Shown here: in pieces, positions 52,891 to 64,000 of the stretch | How positions within the stretch are numbered: the stretch's first letter is position 1 | Layout of the letters: every line of letters starts with the position of its first letter | Program-made: the position numbers and the translations under genes | The notes under the pieces: generated by a model | Database searches by the model: none | What the model saw: the letters and a program-made list of their open reading frames with translations, nothing else | Told to the model about the DNA's origin: nothing | Source of the DNA: Actinopolyspora xinjiangensis | Lineage (GTDB): Bacteria > Actinomycetota > Actinomycetes > Mycobacteriales > Pseudonocardiaceae | DNA length: 64,000 nt | Direction: 5' to 3' | Assembly (NCBI RefSeq): GCF_900104475.1 | Contig: NZ_FNJR01000012.1 | Span: forward strand, 62,001 to 126,000

Positions 52891-54347
52891 CTGCCGCTGC
52901 GGAGCAGCGCACACCCACCACGGTGCCCAGTTCCGAACCAATGTCCCAGGAAGAGACGCTGGCCACGCTCGGTAATTACGAGTACGGCTGGGCGGATCCG
53001 GACGTCGCGGGCGCGAACGCGCAACGCGGCCTCAACGAGAACGTCGTCCGCGAGATCTCGGAGAAGAAGGGCGAACCCGACTGGATGCTGCAGGCGCGGC
53101 TGAAGGCGCTCGGCCTGTTCGAGCGCAAGCCGACGCCCGCCTGGGGCGCCGATCTCTCGGAGATCGACTTCGACAACATCAAGTACTTCGTCCGGTCCAC
53201 CGAGGAGCAGGCCCAGACCTGGGACGACCTGCCCGAGGACATCAAGAACACCTACGACAGGCTGGGCATCCCCGAGGCGGAGAAGCAGCGTCTGGTGGCC
53301 GGTGTCGCCGCGCAGTACGAGTCCGAGGTGGTCTACCACAAGATCCGCGAGGACCTCGAGGAAAAGGGTGTCAAGTTCCTGGACACCGACACCGCCCTGC
53401 AGGAGCACCCCGAGATCTTCGAGGAGTACTTCGGCTCGGTCATCCCAGCGGGTGACAACAAGTTCTCCGCGCTCAACACCGCGGTCTGGTCCGGCGGCTC
53501 GTTCATCTACGTCCCCAAGGGCGTGCACGTCGACATCCCGCTACAGGCCTACTTCCGGATCAACACCGAGAACATGGGCCAGTTCGAGCGCACCCTGATC
53601 GTGGTCGACGAGGGCGCCTACGTGCACTACGTCGAGGGCTGCACCGCCCCGATCTACTCCACCGACTCGCTGCACTCGGCCGTGGTTGAGATCGTGGTCA
53701 AGCGCAACGCCCGTTGCCGCTACACGACCATCCAGAACTGGTCCAACAACGTGTACAACCTGGTCACCAAGCGTGCCAAGGCCGAAGAGGGCGCCACCAT
53801 GGAGTGGGTCGACGGCAACCTCGGCTCCAAGGTGACCATGAAGTACCCGTCGGTGTTCCTGATGGGCGAGCACGCCAAGGGCGAGGTGCTCTCGGTGGCC
53901 TTCGCCGGTGAGAACCAGCACCAGGACGCCGGCGCGAAGATGGAGCACATGGCGCCGCACACCTCCTCGTCGATCGTCTCCAAGTCGATCGCGCGCGGTG
54001 GCGGGCGCACCTCCTACCGCGGTTTGGTCAAGGTCGCCAAGCGGGCCAACCACTCCGCGTCCAACGTCAAGTGCGACGCCCTGCTGGTGGACAACATCAG
54101 CCAGTCGGACACATATCCGTACGTGGACGTCCGCGTCGACGACGTGACCATGGGCCACGAGGCCACCGTCTCCAAGGTCAGCGACGACCAGCTGTTCTAC
54201 CTGATGCAGCGCGGCCTGACCGAGGACGAGGCGATGGCCATGGTGGTGCGCGGGTTCGTGGAACCGATCGCCCGCGAGCTGCCCATGGAATACGCACTGG
54301 AACTGAACCGTCTGATCGAGCTGCAAATGGAAGGGGCCGTCGGCTGA
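52887..54347 (+). CDS. sufB: Fe-S cluster assembly protein SufB
   Basis: 486 residues, uninterrupted; no intein, unlike mycobacterial SufB. The beta-helix core includes [10 protein letters not shown] near 212, Y-V-E-G-C-T-A-P near 250, and S-R-/[14 protein letters not shown] near 370. SufB is the scaffold subunit of the SufBCD complex that builds Fe-S clusters. It overlaps sufR and shares one base with sufD. Confidence 0.96.
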   Translation: MTAAAEQRTPTTVPSSEPMSQEETLATLGNYEYGWADPDVAGANAQRGLNENVVREISEKKGEPDWMLQARLKALGLFERKPTPAWGADLSEIDFDNIKYFVRSTEEQAQTWDDLPEDIKNTYDRLGIPEAEKQRLVAGVAAQYESEVVYHKIREDLEEKGVKFLDTDTALQEHPEIFEEYFGSVIPAGDNKFSALNTAVWSGGSFIYVPKGVHVDIPLQAYFRINTENMGQFERTLIVVDEGAYVHYVEGCTAPIYSTDSLHSAVVEIVVKRNARCRYTTIQNWSNNVYNLVTKRAKAEEGATMEWVDGNLGSKVTMKYPSVFLMGEHAKGEVLSVAFAGENQHQDAGAKMEHMAPHTSSSIVSKSIARGGGRTSYRGLVKVAKRANHSASNVKCDALLVDNISQSDTYPYVDVRVDDVTMGHEATVSKVSDDQLFYLMQRGLTEDEAMAMVVRGFVEPIARELPMEYALELNRLIELQMEGAVG

Positions 54348-55540
54348 TGACGGAGTCGACTCTCGAAACGTCCGGCCGGAACGGCCTCGACGAGAGCGGC
54401 GCGCAGAACTCCGCGGTACCGCCGCGGAGTTCTCGCGGGCATCGCTTCACCTCCTACGACGTGCGGGCCTTCGAGGTGCCCGGCGGCCGGGAGGAAGACT
54501 GGCGCTTCACGCCGATGAAGCGCCTGCGCGGGCTGCACGACGGCTCGGCCTCGGCCACCGGTTCGCTGGAGGTGGAGGTCACCGGTGACTCCGCCGCGAA
54601 GGTGGAGACCGTGGATCGCTCCGACGAGCGGCTGGGCACGGCAGGAGCTCCCGCCGACCGGATCGCCGCCCAGGCGTGGAGTTCCTTCACCGAGGCGACC
54701 GTGGTGACGATCCCGAAGGACACGCAGGCGGCCGAACCGGTCACCGTTACGGTTCACGGGCCGGGGCAGGACCGGACCGCCTACGGCCACCTGCAGGTTC
54801 GTGCCGAACCCCTGTCCGAGGCCGTGGTCGTGCTGGACTACCGCGGTTCGGGAATCATCGGCGACAACGTCGAGATGATCGCCGAGGACTCGGCCCGATT
54901 GTCGGTGATCACCATTCACGACTTCGCCGACGACGCCACCCAGGTGTCCTCCGAGCACGTCCACCTCGGCAAGGACGCGGTGTTCCGCCACTTCGCGGTC
55001 TCGCTCGGCGGTGACCTCGTGCGGGTCAACACCAAGGTCACCTTCGGTGATCGCGGCGGCGACGCCGACTTGCTGGGCGTGTACTTCGCCGACAGCGGTC
55101 AGCACCTGGAGCACCGGCTGCTGATGGACCACGCGCAGCCGAACTGCCGCAGCAACGTCACCTACAAGGGGGCGCTGCAGGGCGATTCGGCACGTTCGGT
55201 CTGGATCGGTGACGTGCTGATCCAGGCGAGGGCCGAAGGTACCGAGACGTTCGAGCTGAACCGCAACCTGGTACTCACCGAGGGAGCACGTGCCGACTCG
55301 GTCCCCAACCTGGAGATCGAGACCGGCGAGATCGCCGGTGCCGGGCACGCCAGCGCGATCGGGCGCTTCGACGACGAGCAGCTGTTCTACCTGCAGGCCA
55401 GGGGGATTCCCTACGACCAGGCGCGGAGGCTGGTGGTACGCGGGTTCTTCGGCGAGATCCTGCAGAAGATCACGGTCGACGAGGTCCGCGAGCGGCTGGA
55501 GGCCGCGATCGACAAGGAACTGGCGGCGGCCGGAGAATGA
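54347..55540 (+). CDS. sufD: Fe-S cluster assembly protein SufD
   Basis: 397 residues, ATG overlapping the sufB stop by one base (TGATG). SufD-type beta-helix: V-S-S-E-H-V-H-L-G-K near 205, L-D/E-H-R-L-L-M-D-H near 260, C-R-S-N-V-T-Y-K-G near 268, and the C-terminal D-D-E-Q-L-F-Y-L-Q-A-R-G-I. Partner of SufB and SufC. A 103-nt gap separates it from sufC. Confidence 0.95.
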   Translation: MTESTLETSGRNGLDESGAQNSAVPPRSSRGHRFTSYDVRAFEVPGGREEDWRFTPMKRLRGLHDGSASATGSLEVEVTGDSAAKVETVDRSDERLGTAGAPADRIAAQAWSSFTEATVVTIPKDTQAAEPVTVTVHGPGQDRTAYGHLQVRAEPLSEAVVVLDYRGSGIIGDNVEMIAEDSARLSVITIHDFADDATQVSSEHVHLGKDAVFRHFAVSLGGDLVRVNTKVTFGDRGGDADLLGVYFADSGQHLEHRLLMDHAQPNCRSNVTYKGALQGDSARSVWIGDVLIQARAEGTETFELNRNLVLTEGARADSVPNLEIETGEIAGAGHASAIGRFDDEQLFYLQARGIPYDQARRLVVRGFFGEILQKITVDEVRERLEAAIDKELAAAGE

Positions 55541-55643
55541 GCCGGCCACGGCCGAAACGTCCGTCGTTTCGGCCGCCCGCCCCGCCGCTGACGCGGCGTC
55601 ACGACACAGCTTTTCGCGCGAACACCTGGAGAAGACGAACACG

Positions 55644-57757
<2,114 letters not shown>

Positions 57758-57767
57758 GGATGTGGTG

Positions 57768-58229
57768 ATGCAGCTCGAACAGATGTACCAGGAGATCATC
57801 CTGGACCACTACCGGAATCCGCACCGGCACGGCCTGCGGGAGCCGTTCGACGCCGAGTCGTTCCAGGTCAACCCGACCTGTGGTGACGAGGTGACACTGC
57901 GGGTCCGGTTGGTCGGCAGTGGCACGGAGGCGACCGTGGCGGACGTCTCCTACGCCGGGCAGGGCTGCTCGATCAGTCAGGCTGCCACCTCGGTGCTGAC
58001 CGACCTGGTGGTGGATCGTCCGCTGCGGGAAGCGCTGGACAAGCAGGCGGCCTTCACCGAGTTGATGGAAGGCCGCGGCCAGGTCGAGCCCGACGAGGAC
58101 GTCCTGGAGGACGGAGTCGCCTTCGCGGGGGTCGCCAAGTATCCGATGCGGGTCAAGTGCGCTCTGCTGGGGTGGATGGCTTTCCGGGACGCCGTATCGC
58201 GTGTTGTCGATGAGGTGGGAGCGTCATGA
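57768..58229 (+). CDS. sufU: SufU sulphur-transfer/scaffold protein
   Basis: 153 residues from ATG 57768 with GAGGA upstream. Zinc/sulphur ligands: C38 in N-P-T-C-G-D, C67 in G-Q-G-C-S-I-S and C131 in V-K-C-A-L-L. These are the SufU pattern. It accepts sulphur from SufS. The stop overlaps sufT (ATGA). Confidence 0.95.
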   Translation: MQLEQMYQEIILDHYRNPHRHGLREPFDAESFQVNPTCGDEVTLRVRLVGSGTEATVADVSYAGQGCSISQAATSVLTDLVVDRPLREALDKQAAFTELMEGRGQVEPDEDVLEDGVAFAGVAKYPMRVKCALLGWMAFRDAVSRVVDEVGAS

Positions 58230-58657
58230 CCAGTACCGAGAACCAGACGAAGGACCAGACCTCCTCCGACGGGAGTGCCGAAGTGGTGCGCGGGGCGGAG
58301 GGCATGCCCGAACCCCCGGCCGCTTCGGCCGAACTCGCGGCGGTGGAGGATGTCGAGGAGGCCATGCGCGATGTGGTCGACCCCGAGTTGGGAATCAACG
58401 TGGTCGACCTCGGCCTGGTTTACGGTGTGCAGGTCGAGCAGGACAACTCGGCTTCGATCGACATGACGTTGACCTCGCCCGCGTGCCCGCTCACCGACGT
58501 CATCGAGGAGCAGGCTCGTTCGGTGCTGACCGGCGGACCGAACGGTGGTCTGGTCAACGACTTCCGGATCAACTGGGTGTGGATCCCGCCGTGGGGTCCG
58601 GAGAAGATCACCGAGGAGGGACGCGAGCAGCTCAGGGCGTTGGGCTTCACGCTGTGA
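58226..58657 (+). CDS. sufT: SufT-like DUF59 metal-sulphur cluster factor
   Basis: 143 residues. A variable 45-residue start is followed by a DUF59/MIP18 domain: D-V-V-D-P-E-L-G-I-N-V-V-D-L-G-L-V near 52, then L-T-S-P-A-C-P-L near 88 with the conserved cysteine, and W-I-P-P-W-G-P near 115. SufT-type proteins help mature Fe-S proteins. Last gene of the suf operon; a strong hairpin follows. Confidence 0.92.
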   Translation: MTSTENQTKDQTSSDGSAEVVRGAEGMPEPPAASAELAAVEDVEEAMRDVVDPELGINVVDLGLVYGVQVEQDNSASIDMTLTSPACPLTDVIEEQARSVLTGGPNGGLVNDFRINWVWIPPWGPEKITEEGREQLRALGFTL

Positions 58658-58741
58658 GGCCGCGCCACCGGGCGTGTTCGAGGCCCGGCCGTTCGCGGTG
58701 GTGAGTCCGCGACCGAAACGCCGTCGGGAAGAGCCACGAGA

Positions 58742-58783
58742 GGGGCGCCGCTCCACGGGCCAGATCCTGTGGAGCGGCGCCCC
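58742..58783 (+). terminator. Strong terminator of the suf operon
   Basis: Perfect 15-bp arms GGGGCGCCGCTCCAC and GTGGAGCGGCGCCCC with a 12-nt loop, then TTCTC. It begins 84 nt after the sufT stop. Confidence 0.8.
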
Positions 58784-58794
58784 TTCTCGGTTGG

Positions 58795-59046
58795 TGGGCC
58801 CGTGGCGGACAGTGCTCCGGACTGCCCCGGGGCCGGTCCGCCCGATGAGGCGGCTGGGCGGACGGGGACGGCGAAGTCCCGCAGGACGCCGGAGCCGGTC
58901 TCCTCTTCCGCCTCGTGGGCGGTGAGCGGCTTGGCCGGGGTCTCCCGGTTGACGCGTTCGGCGCGCACTCCGAGGACCGGTTCGGCGAGGCTGTCGAGCG
59001 GCATCACGGCGGCACCGATCAGGAACGCCGGGGGCACGTTCCCCAC
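58795..59046 (-). pseudogene. Coding-like remnant downstream of the GGDEF gene
   Basis: From GTG 59046 the minus strand reads with strong G/C third-position bias and ordinary protein composition (V-P-P-A-F-L-I-G-A-A-V-M-P-L-D-S-L-A-E-P-V-L, then N-R-E-T-P-A-K-P-L-T-A-H-E-A-E-E). The frame is the same as that of the EAL-GGDEF gene, beyond its TGA at 59146-59148, and the stretch between (59047-59145) also looks coding. The frame runs without a stop into the suf terminator and sufT, where it cannot be real. So it is either a truncated gene or a lost C-terminal part. I do not recognise a family. Confidence 0.35.
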
Positions 59047-59145
59047 CCGTTCGGTTTCGACGAGCTGACCGAACGGCAGCGCCGCCGTCGTCCCGTCGAC
59101 CGTCGTGTCGGCCGTCGTGTCGGCCGAGCTCCCGAGCGGTGGTGA

Positions 59146-60939
59146 TCACCGGCCCTCGTGGTGACGTGCGCCTGACTCCCCGGCAGCGTCCGGTGGATCG
59201 GGGTCGCGGGTGGGAAACCCGGGGTCTCCCTGTTGGGGGATGTCACCGTGCGAGCCGCGCAGCACGTCGATCCGGTCCGAGCCGGTCCGTGACATCACCC
59301 AGCTGGAGCCCCGCAGTGATTTCGCGTGCTTTTTCAACGGAACGAGCATCCGCGAGACGTCCTGGTACGAGGTGGTGCCGCTCTGCGTGCACACCAGTGT
59401 CGACAGGGAGAGGCTGACGTCGATGCCCCCGGCGCGGCGGGGCGGGTCCAGCACCATCTCCGCGAGGTTCACCAGATCGTCGAGATCGGCGACCAGCAGG
59501 AAGTCGTCGCCACCGACGTGCCCCACGCGCACCGAGCCCAGCGAGGTCGCCGCGTCGGTGAGGCTCCTGCCGACCGAGCGGATCAGCTCGTCCCCCGCGG
59601 AGAAGCCCGCGCTGTCGTTGACGGTCTTGAAACCGTCGATGTCCAACCAGCTCAGGGCGAACACCTCGCCGCCCGCTATGCGGCCGTCGACATCGCGTTG
59701 GATCGCGTCGCTGCCGGGCAGCCGGGTGAGCGGGTTCAGTGACGCGGCCTGTTCCGCCTTGAACTCCGCCATCCCCCGGATCAGATGCACCGCCCGCACG
59801 GTTCCGAGGCATCTGCCGGCCTCGTCCACCACGATCGCGTCGTCGTGCACCCTGGTGTGGTCGGCCCCGCTGACCAGCGTCAGGGCTTCCATGGCGGTGG
59901 TGGCCGTGGTCACCACCCGTGGTTCGTCGGCGAGCCGAGCCGCCGGCCGTTGCGCGTGCAGCGCGTGTCCGTACGGGCCGGTGACCGCGAGCAGGAACCG
60001 GTTGCGGTCGATGGAGTACTCGGGGCGGTTGTGCTCGTCGACGAGTACGACTCCGCTGACCTCGGGATGATCGGCCAGCACGCCGCGCACCGAGTCCGCC
60101 GTGGCGTCGCGGGAGAGCATGGTCGCGGGGGACAGGAACTCGGTGACTCGGGGCCCCGAGGGGGTGGGGACCGACCCACTGTAGGGCTCATCGGTCTCGG
60201 GGACCGCTTCGGCGATCTGCAGCGAGGTCGGTGGTTGTCGTGCGGCTGGGGCCAGCAGGTTGCCCTGGACCACGCGCACGCCCGCTTCGCGCAGTGCCTT
60301 GAGCTGTTCCCGCCGTTCCAGTCCCTCGGCGATCAGGATGGCGCCGGTCGAGTTGCACAGGCGTTGCAGTGAGTCCAGCAGCGCGGCGTGCCCCCGGTCC
60401 TCGGGCAGGCTCTCGATGACGTCCCGGTCGAGCTTGATCGCGTCCGGGGCCAGGTCGGCGAGCAGGGTCAGCGGCACGTCCCCCTCCCCGACACCGTCCA
60501 CCGCGACCCGGTAGCCGTGCGAGCGCAGGTTCGCCACTTCCGAACACAGCTTCCGCCGGTCGAGGCGGGCGAACGGCGGGGCCAGTTCGAGGGTGATCTC
60601 GGGGGCGCGACGTCCCACCTCGGCGAGTTTGTCGTGCAGTGCGCGCAGCCGTTGTGGTTCGTGCGTCACGGTTCCGCCGAAGAGGTTCAGGTGCAGCGGC
60701 AGCAGCGACTGCTGTTCGCTCACCCGGTCCACGGCGGAGACGGCCAGGTCCACGTCCAGTTCCCCGACGCGTTTCTGGCGGGCGGCTTCGCGGAAGAAGT
60801 CCGTGATGTGTCCGTCGGCGGGGCGGGCGAGCGCTTCCACGGCGACCACCGCTCCCGTGCGGATGTTGATCAGCGGCTGGAAGGCGAATCGCACATCGTT
60901 GGCCGGTCCAAGCACGTGATCGATACTGCCGGGGTTCAT
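59146..60939 (-). CDS. EAL-CBS-GGDEF domain protein (cyclic di-GMP related)
   Basis: 597 residues, no membrane segment. Residues 10-245 form an EAL domain with V-E-A-L-A-R-P near 32, L-H-L-N-L-F-G near 82, L-E-L-A-P near 115, I-K-L-D-R-D near 168 and A-E-G-L-E near 203. The usual D-D-F-G-x-G loop reads D-G-V-G-E-G, losing one metal-binding aspartate, so phosphodiesterase activity is doubtful. A CBS-like pair spans 270-395. The C-terminal GGDEF domain has L-T-R-L-P-G near 410 and G-G-D-D-F near 495, compatible with diguanylate cyclase activity; no I-site RxxD is clear. It stands alone and may act as a nucleotide-sensing cyclase (inference). Confidence 0.87.
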   Translation of the reverse strand: MNPGSIDHVLGPANDVRFAFQPLINIRTGAVVAVEALARPADGHITDFFREAARQKRVGELDVDLAVSAVDRVSEQQSLLPLHLNLFGGTVTHEPQRLRALHDKLAEVGRRAPEITLELAPPFARLDRRKLCSEVANLRSHGYRVAVDGVGEGDVPLTLLADLAPDAIKLDRDVIESLPEDRGHAALLDSLQRLCNSTGAILIAEGLERREQLKALREAGVRVVQGNLLAPAARQPPTSLQIAEAVPETDEPYSGSVPTPSGPRVTEFLSPATMLSRDATADSVRGVLADHPEVSGVVLVDEHNRPEYSIDRNRFLLAVTGPYGHALHAQRPAARLADEPRVVTTATTAMEALTLVSGADHTRVHDDAIVVDEAGRCLGTVRAVHLIRGMAEFKAEQAASLNPLTRLPGSDAIQRDVDGRIAGGEVFALSWLDIDGFKTVNDSAGFSAGDELIRSVGRSLTDAATSLGSVRVGHVGGDDFLLVADLDDLVNLAEMVLDPPRRAGGIDVSLSLSTLVCTQSGTTSYQDVSRMLVPLKKHAKSLRGSSWVMSRTGSDRIDVLRGSHGDIPQQGDPGFPTRDPDPPDAAGESGARHHEGR

Positions 60940-61157
60940 GTCGTCTCAGCGAGCCTGTTCACCAGCTGTTCACCGTCATATCAACGCTCCTGCCTGTCGT
61001 CTTTCGACAACATAGCGCGCTCACGCGTGCCGCGGCAGCAATCGCGAGCTGAGAATGTGGTAACCGGCACAACACGGTGGCCACGGCTCGACACGTGCTG
61101 TCGTCCGTTCACCGTAGGGGGTGCCGTTCGGATGTGCTCCGCTGTTCGGCCCCGCCC

Positions 61158-62393
61158 TTACTCGCTCCCGTGGTGGACCGGCCGTTCCAGCTCCCCGCCG
61201 CTCGGGGAGCTCGGGCCCACCAGGCCACCGACGACCAGTCGCCGGCGCAACCACCAGGGAGCACGGCGGAACAGTTCCGACATGGCACCGCCGCACTCCC
61301 GGGGCGAGGCCGACGGTGACAGGAATGCCCGCCGCCGCGGGAGCGGCATGTCGAAGAACACGTCGAAGAACTCGGGCACCACGCGCGGGGGCATCGCGAG
61401 CAGCCCCTCGGCGGCGCGCAGCCGCAGCTGCCGTGTGGTCAGCGCCGACACCGGCCACAGCACCGACCGCGCGCCGCGCGCGGCCGTGACGGGGTCCCGC
61501 TCCAGCCCGTCGCTCAGTGCGGCGGCCACCAGTGGGGCCGACCGCAGCACGTCGGCGACGCTGAAACCCGTGGCCGGGTGTACCAGCCCGGCGGCGGCGC
61601 CGAACGGCACGGTGCCGAACGGTTCGGTACGCCGTCGTTCGGGAAGGGGGTCGTCCAATGGGAACCGCACCCGTTCCTCGGGGCCGGCCTCGGAAATCGG
61701 CACCCCCGCCGCCCACAGCCGTGCCCGGAGCCGTCTCCGCAGCGTCGCCAACGGCAGTCCCGGCCGCCGCGCCAGGGCGGTCTCCTCCAGCAGCGTCCTG
61801 CCTCCGGGGAGAGGAACGGCGTAGAGGAAGCTCGGCCACGAGTCCTCGTCCGGCCGAGCGGGTCGCCAGTCCATGAAAACGCCGTGTCCCGTGGGGACCA
61901 GCGGTTCCGCGTGTTCGCTCGGCACCGTCACCCCCACGGCCGTCTGCTCGCTGGCCACCCGATCCGGGCGCCCTCCCGAGAGCACCCGGTTGCTTCCCGA
62001 GGCGTCCACCAGCACCGCCGCGTTCAGTTCTCCTCCCTCTCGCAGCCGCACCGTGCGCCGGGCGGTGTGGTGCTCCACCTCGACCACGGTTCCGGCGACC
62101 TCGCGGATCCCGTCTCGGTGCAGCAGCCGGTGCAGCGCGGAGTTGTCCAGCACGCAGTAATGACCGTGCAGCGGGTGCGGTCGCGTACCCACGGCGGTCG
62201 TTCGCGTCGCGGCACTGGCGACGGCGCCCTCCGCGACGGTGGCGGGCAGCTCGGCGCGCCAGCAGGCGTAGGTGTGCGGCCATCGACGCCGCGGTGCCGG
62301 GTCGACGAGCGTGACTCGCAGCCCGAGGTCGGCACACGCCGCCGCCATCCCTCTCCCGGCGGGGCCGCCCCCCACCACCAGCACGTCCGCCAT
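61158..62393 (-). CDS. crtY: Lycopene beta-cyclase
   Basis: 411 residues. N-terminal dinucleotide-binding motif V-V-G-G-G-P-A-G-R-G near 6, F-L-Y-A-V-P-L near 190, the catalytic-type E-E-T in L-L-E-E-T-A-L-A near 203, H-P-A-T-G-F-S-V-A near 270, and F-F-D-V-F-F-D-M-P-L near 345. These match CrtY/CrtL-type flavin-dependent cyclases that close the beta-ionone rings of carotenoids. No other carotenoid gene is in view. Divergent from the dGTPase gene by 64 nt. Confidence 0.87.
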   Translation of the reverse strand: MADVLVVGGGPAGRGMAAACADLGLRVTLVDPAPRRRWPHTYACWRAELPATVAEGAVASAATRTTAVGTRPHPLHGHYCVLDNSALHRLLHRDGIREVAGTVVEVEHHTARRTVRLREGGELNAAVLVDASGSNRVLSGGRPDRVASEQTAVGVTVPSEHAEPLVPTGHGVFMDWRPARPDEDSWPSFLYAVPLPGGRTLLEETALARRPGLPLATLRRRLRARLWAAGVPISEAGPEERVRFPLDDPLPERRRTEPFGTVPFGAAAGLVHPATGFSVADVLRSAPLVAAALSDGLERDPVTAARGARSVLWPVSALTTRQLRLRAAEGLLAMPPRVVPEFFDVFFDMPLPRRRAFLSPSASPRECGGAMSELFRRAPWWLRRRLVVGGLVGPSSPSGGELERPVHHGSE

Positions 62394-62457
62394 GCCGCCA
62401 TCAGATCACGGCGGTTCCTGCGAGGAGTTCGGGCGGTGGTCGCGATAGCGTTGCGGC

Positions 62458-64000
62458 ATGGAACTCCAGCCGCCATCCGGGCGAACCGCGCGACGTGGTC
62501 ACCGCTCGCGCGTCGCCGACGAGCTCGCTTCCGCCCACCAGCCACCGGATCTGGCGGCCAGCCCGTTCCGGGCCGACCGGGACCGCATCTCCGGGTCGGC
62601 GTTCTTCGCCCGTCTGGGTGGGGTGACCCAGGTCGTCAGCCCCAGCGGGTCCGGACTGCTGCTGCACAACAGGTTGACGCACAGCCTCAAGGTCGCCCAG
62701 GTGGCCAGGGCCATCGGGGAGAGCCTGCTGGACGACGCGGACACCCGCCTCGCGGTGACACGGCTCGGTGGGTGTGACCTCGATGTCGTGGAGGGCGCCG
62801 GTCTCGCGCACGACCTGGGACATCCCCCGTTCGGTCACCTGGGTGAGCGGGTGCTGGACCGCATCGCGCGCCAGCGCTTCGGACTGGTCGACGGGTTCGA
62901 GGGCAACGCGCAGACCTTCCGCATCGTCAGCAGCATCGATGTGCGGGGTGGTGGCGGGGACGGCCTCGACCTGACCGCGGCCGTGCGGGCGGCGCTGCTG
63001 AAGTACCCCTGGACCCGGCTCGCGGCGCCGGAGCCGTCGTCGCACTCCCTGCCGCCGCGCGGTGCCACGGAGCCGGAGGACGCGCCCGGCACGGGGGCCT
63101 CCAAATTCTCGGCCTACGTCACGGAACTCGACGACATGCTGGACTGCCGGGCTCCCTTCACGGAAGTGCTGGCGGGGTGGCAGCAGACCGTCGAGGCCTC
63201 GGTCATGGACACCGCCGACGACATCGCCTATGCGATCCACGACCTGGAAGATTTCCACCGTGTCGGCATCCTGCAGCACGCGACCGTGTCCACCGAGCTG
63301 ACCGAGTGGCTCGGCAGGTCCGCTGAGCTGGCCCGGTTCGACGATTCCGAGCTTCGACGCAGGGCGGAGGCCCCCGGCTATTCGCTGGAGGAGTTGCGCA
63401 GACGGCTGCACGCCAAGGACTCCTGGATAGCCGACGACGAGGCGTTCGTGGGCGCCGTCAAGAAGGTGCAGTCCGACCTGGTCACCAAGTTGCTGGAACA
63501 ACCGTTCGACCGTTCCAAGCAGGCCGAGCGGGCCGTCGCCGCGTTCTCCGGGGCCTGGACGCGTCGACTGGTGCACGGGGTGCGGGTCGATGTCGAGCCG
63601 ACCACTCGTTCGGGGCATGTCACGTTGGACACGGAGCAGTGGCACGAGGTGCAGATCCTCAAGTTCGTGCACCGGCGTTTCGTGCTGCAGCGTCCCGATC
63701 TCGCGCTGCACCAACGCGGTCAGGACCGGTTGTTGAGCAAACTGGTGCAGGCGCTGGACGAGTGGCTGATCGACCGCAGCGAGTCCGCCCGGCTGCCGCA
63801 CCGGCTGCGTGATCTGTTCGAGCACGCCGCCGCCGAGCTCGACTCGGTCCGGCGCGAGAACGTCGCGCTGCTGGCTTTGCCCACGGAGGCACCGGGAACG
63901 CATCCGCCCGACCGCGAACAGCTCGAACGGATGGCCCGAGGCAGGGCCGTCATCGACTTCGTCGCCTCCCTCACCGACGAGCAGGCGGCGGCCCTGCTGG
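62458..64000 (+). CDS. dgt: Deoxyguanosinetriphosphate triphosphohydrolase-like protein (3' end beyond window)
   Basis: 514 codons are present and the frame is still open at the window edge. HD-domain features: H-N-R-L-T-H-S-L-K-V near 70, G-L-A-H-D-L-G-H-P-P-F-G-H near 115 with the metal-binding HD pair, and M-D-T-A-D-D-I-A-Y near 248. The family removes triphosphate from dNTPs, and the actinobacterial form is about 500-530 residues, so only a short C-terminal part is missing. The start ATG 62458 has a weak ribosome site and lies 64 nt from crtY. Confidence 0.9.
   Translation, partial: MELQPPSGRTARRGHRSRVADELASAHQPPDLAASPFRADRDRISGSAFFARLGGVTQVVSPSGSGLLLHNRLTHSLKVAQVARAIGESLLDDADTRLAVTRLGGCDLDVVEGAGLAHDLGHPPFGHLGERVLDRIARQRFGLVDGFEGNAQTFRIVSSIDVRGGGGDGLDLTAAVRAALLKYPWTRLAAPEPSSHSLPPRGATEPEDAPGTGASKFSAYVTELDDMLDCRAPFTEVLAGWQQTVEASVMDTADDIAYAIHDLEDFHRVGILQHATVSTELTEWLGRSAELARFDDSELRRRAEAPGYSLEELRRRLHAKDSWIADDEAFVGAVKKVQSDLVTKLLEQPFDRSKQAERAVAAFSGAWTRRLVHGVRVDVEPTTRSGHVTLDTEQWHEVQILKFVHRRFVLQRPDLALHQRGQDRLLSKLVQALDEWLIDRSESARLPHRLRDLFEHAAAELDSVRRENVALLALPTEAPGTHPPDREQLERMARGRAVIDFVASLTDEQAAALL

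Overview
The window is GC-rich DNA with strong G/C bias at third codon positions. The gene content points to an actinomycete of the order Pseudonocardiales, perhaps near Actinopolyspora or Saccharopolyspora (inference; no rRNA is present to confirm it). It carries WhiJ-type XRE regulators paired with DUF397 proteins, EspG/EspC/PPE-like type VII secretion proteins, an OpcA-containing pentose phosphate operon, the glycosyltransferase MptB, and a SufRBDCSUT operon. From about 32.6 kb to 58.7 kb the gene order resembles the conserved mycobacterial tkt-tal-zwf-opcA-pgl / qor / ctaA / ABC transporter / mptB / suf neighbourhood.

Left part (1-21 kb) is an accessory island. At its centre is a DISARM-like core: drmA (SF2 helicase), drmB (DUF1998) and drmC (phospholipase D). 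It is followed by a soluble Ser/Thr kinase with a TPR-like tail, a UvrD-family helicase with an N-terminal RelE/ParE-like domain, and a DUF262 protein with an HNH-like region. No DNA methyltransferase, DrmD or DrmE is present in the window, so this is not a textbook DISARM locus. The island is bracketed by two WhiJ/DUF397 cassettes in opposite orientation and by two versions of a small helical protein/DUF3558 lipoprotein pair. On the left the pair is intact; on the right the two genes are fused in frame and the signal peptide is lost.

From 21 to 28.7 kb lies a type VII secretion effector/chaperone cluster: a PPE-like Gly/Pro-rich protein, EspG, an EspC/DUF2580-type small protein, a large substrate-like protein, and a lipoprotein of lower GC. 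No secretion ATPase or channel gene is present. A short HypF C-terminal relic and a metallophosphoesterase/phosphopantetheinyl transferase pair follow, then rraA-like and VOC genes.

From 32.6 to 64 kb the content is mostly housekeeping: pgl-opcA-zwf-pgi-tal-tkt (minus strand), DedA, truncated haemoglobin, quinone oxidoreductase, ATP-grasp, a GbsR-like regulator, ctaA, a SCO6745-like gene, an ABC-2 exporter, mptB, the suf operon, an EAL-CBS-GGDEF protein, lycopene cyclase, and a dGTPase cut by the window end.

A composite palindromic repeat of roughly 200 bp recurs at about 3.2, 9.0, 31.0 and 50.0 kb, always between genes. One copy separates drmA from drmB. I saw no tRNA, rRNA, CRISPR array, transposase or integrase.
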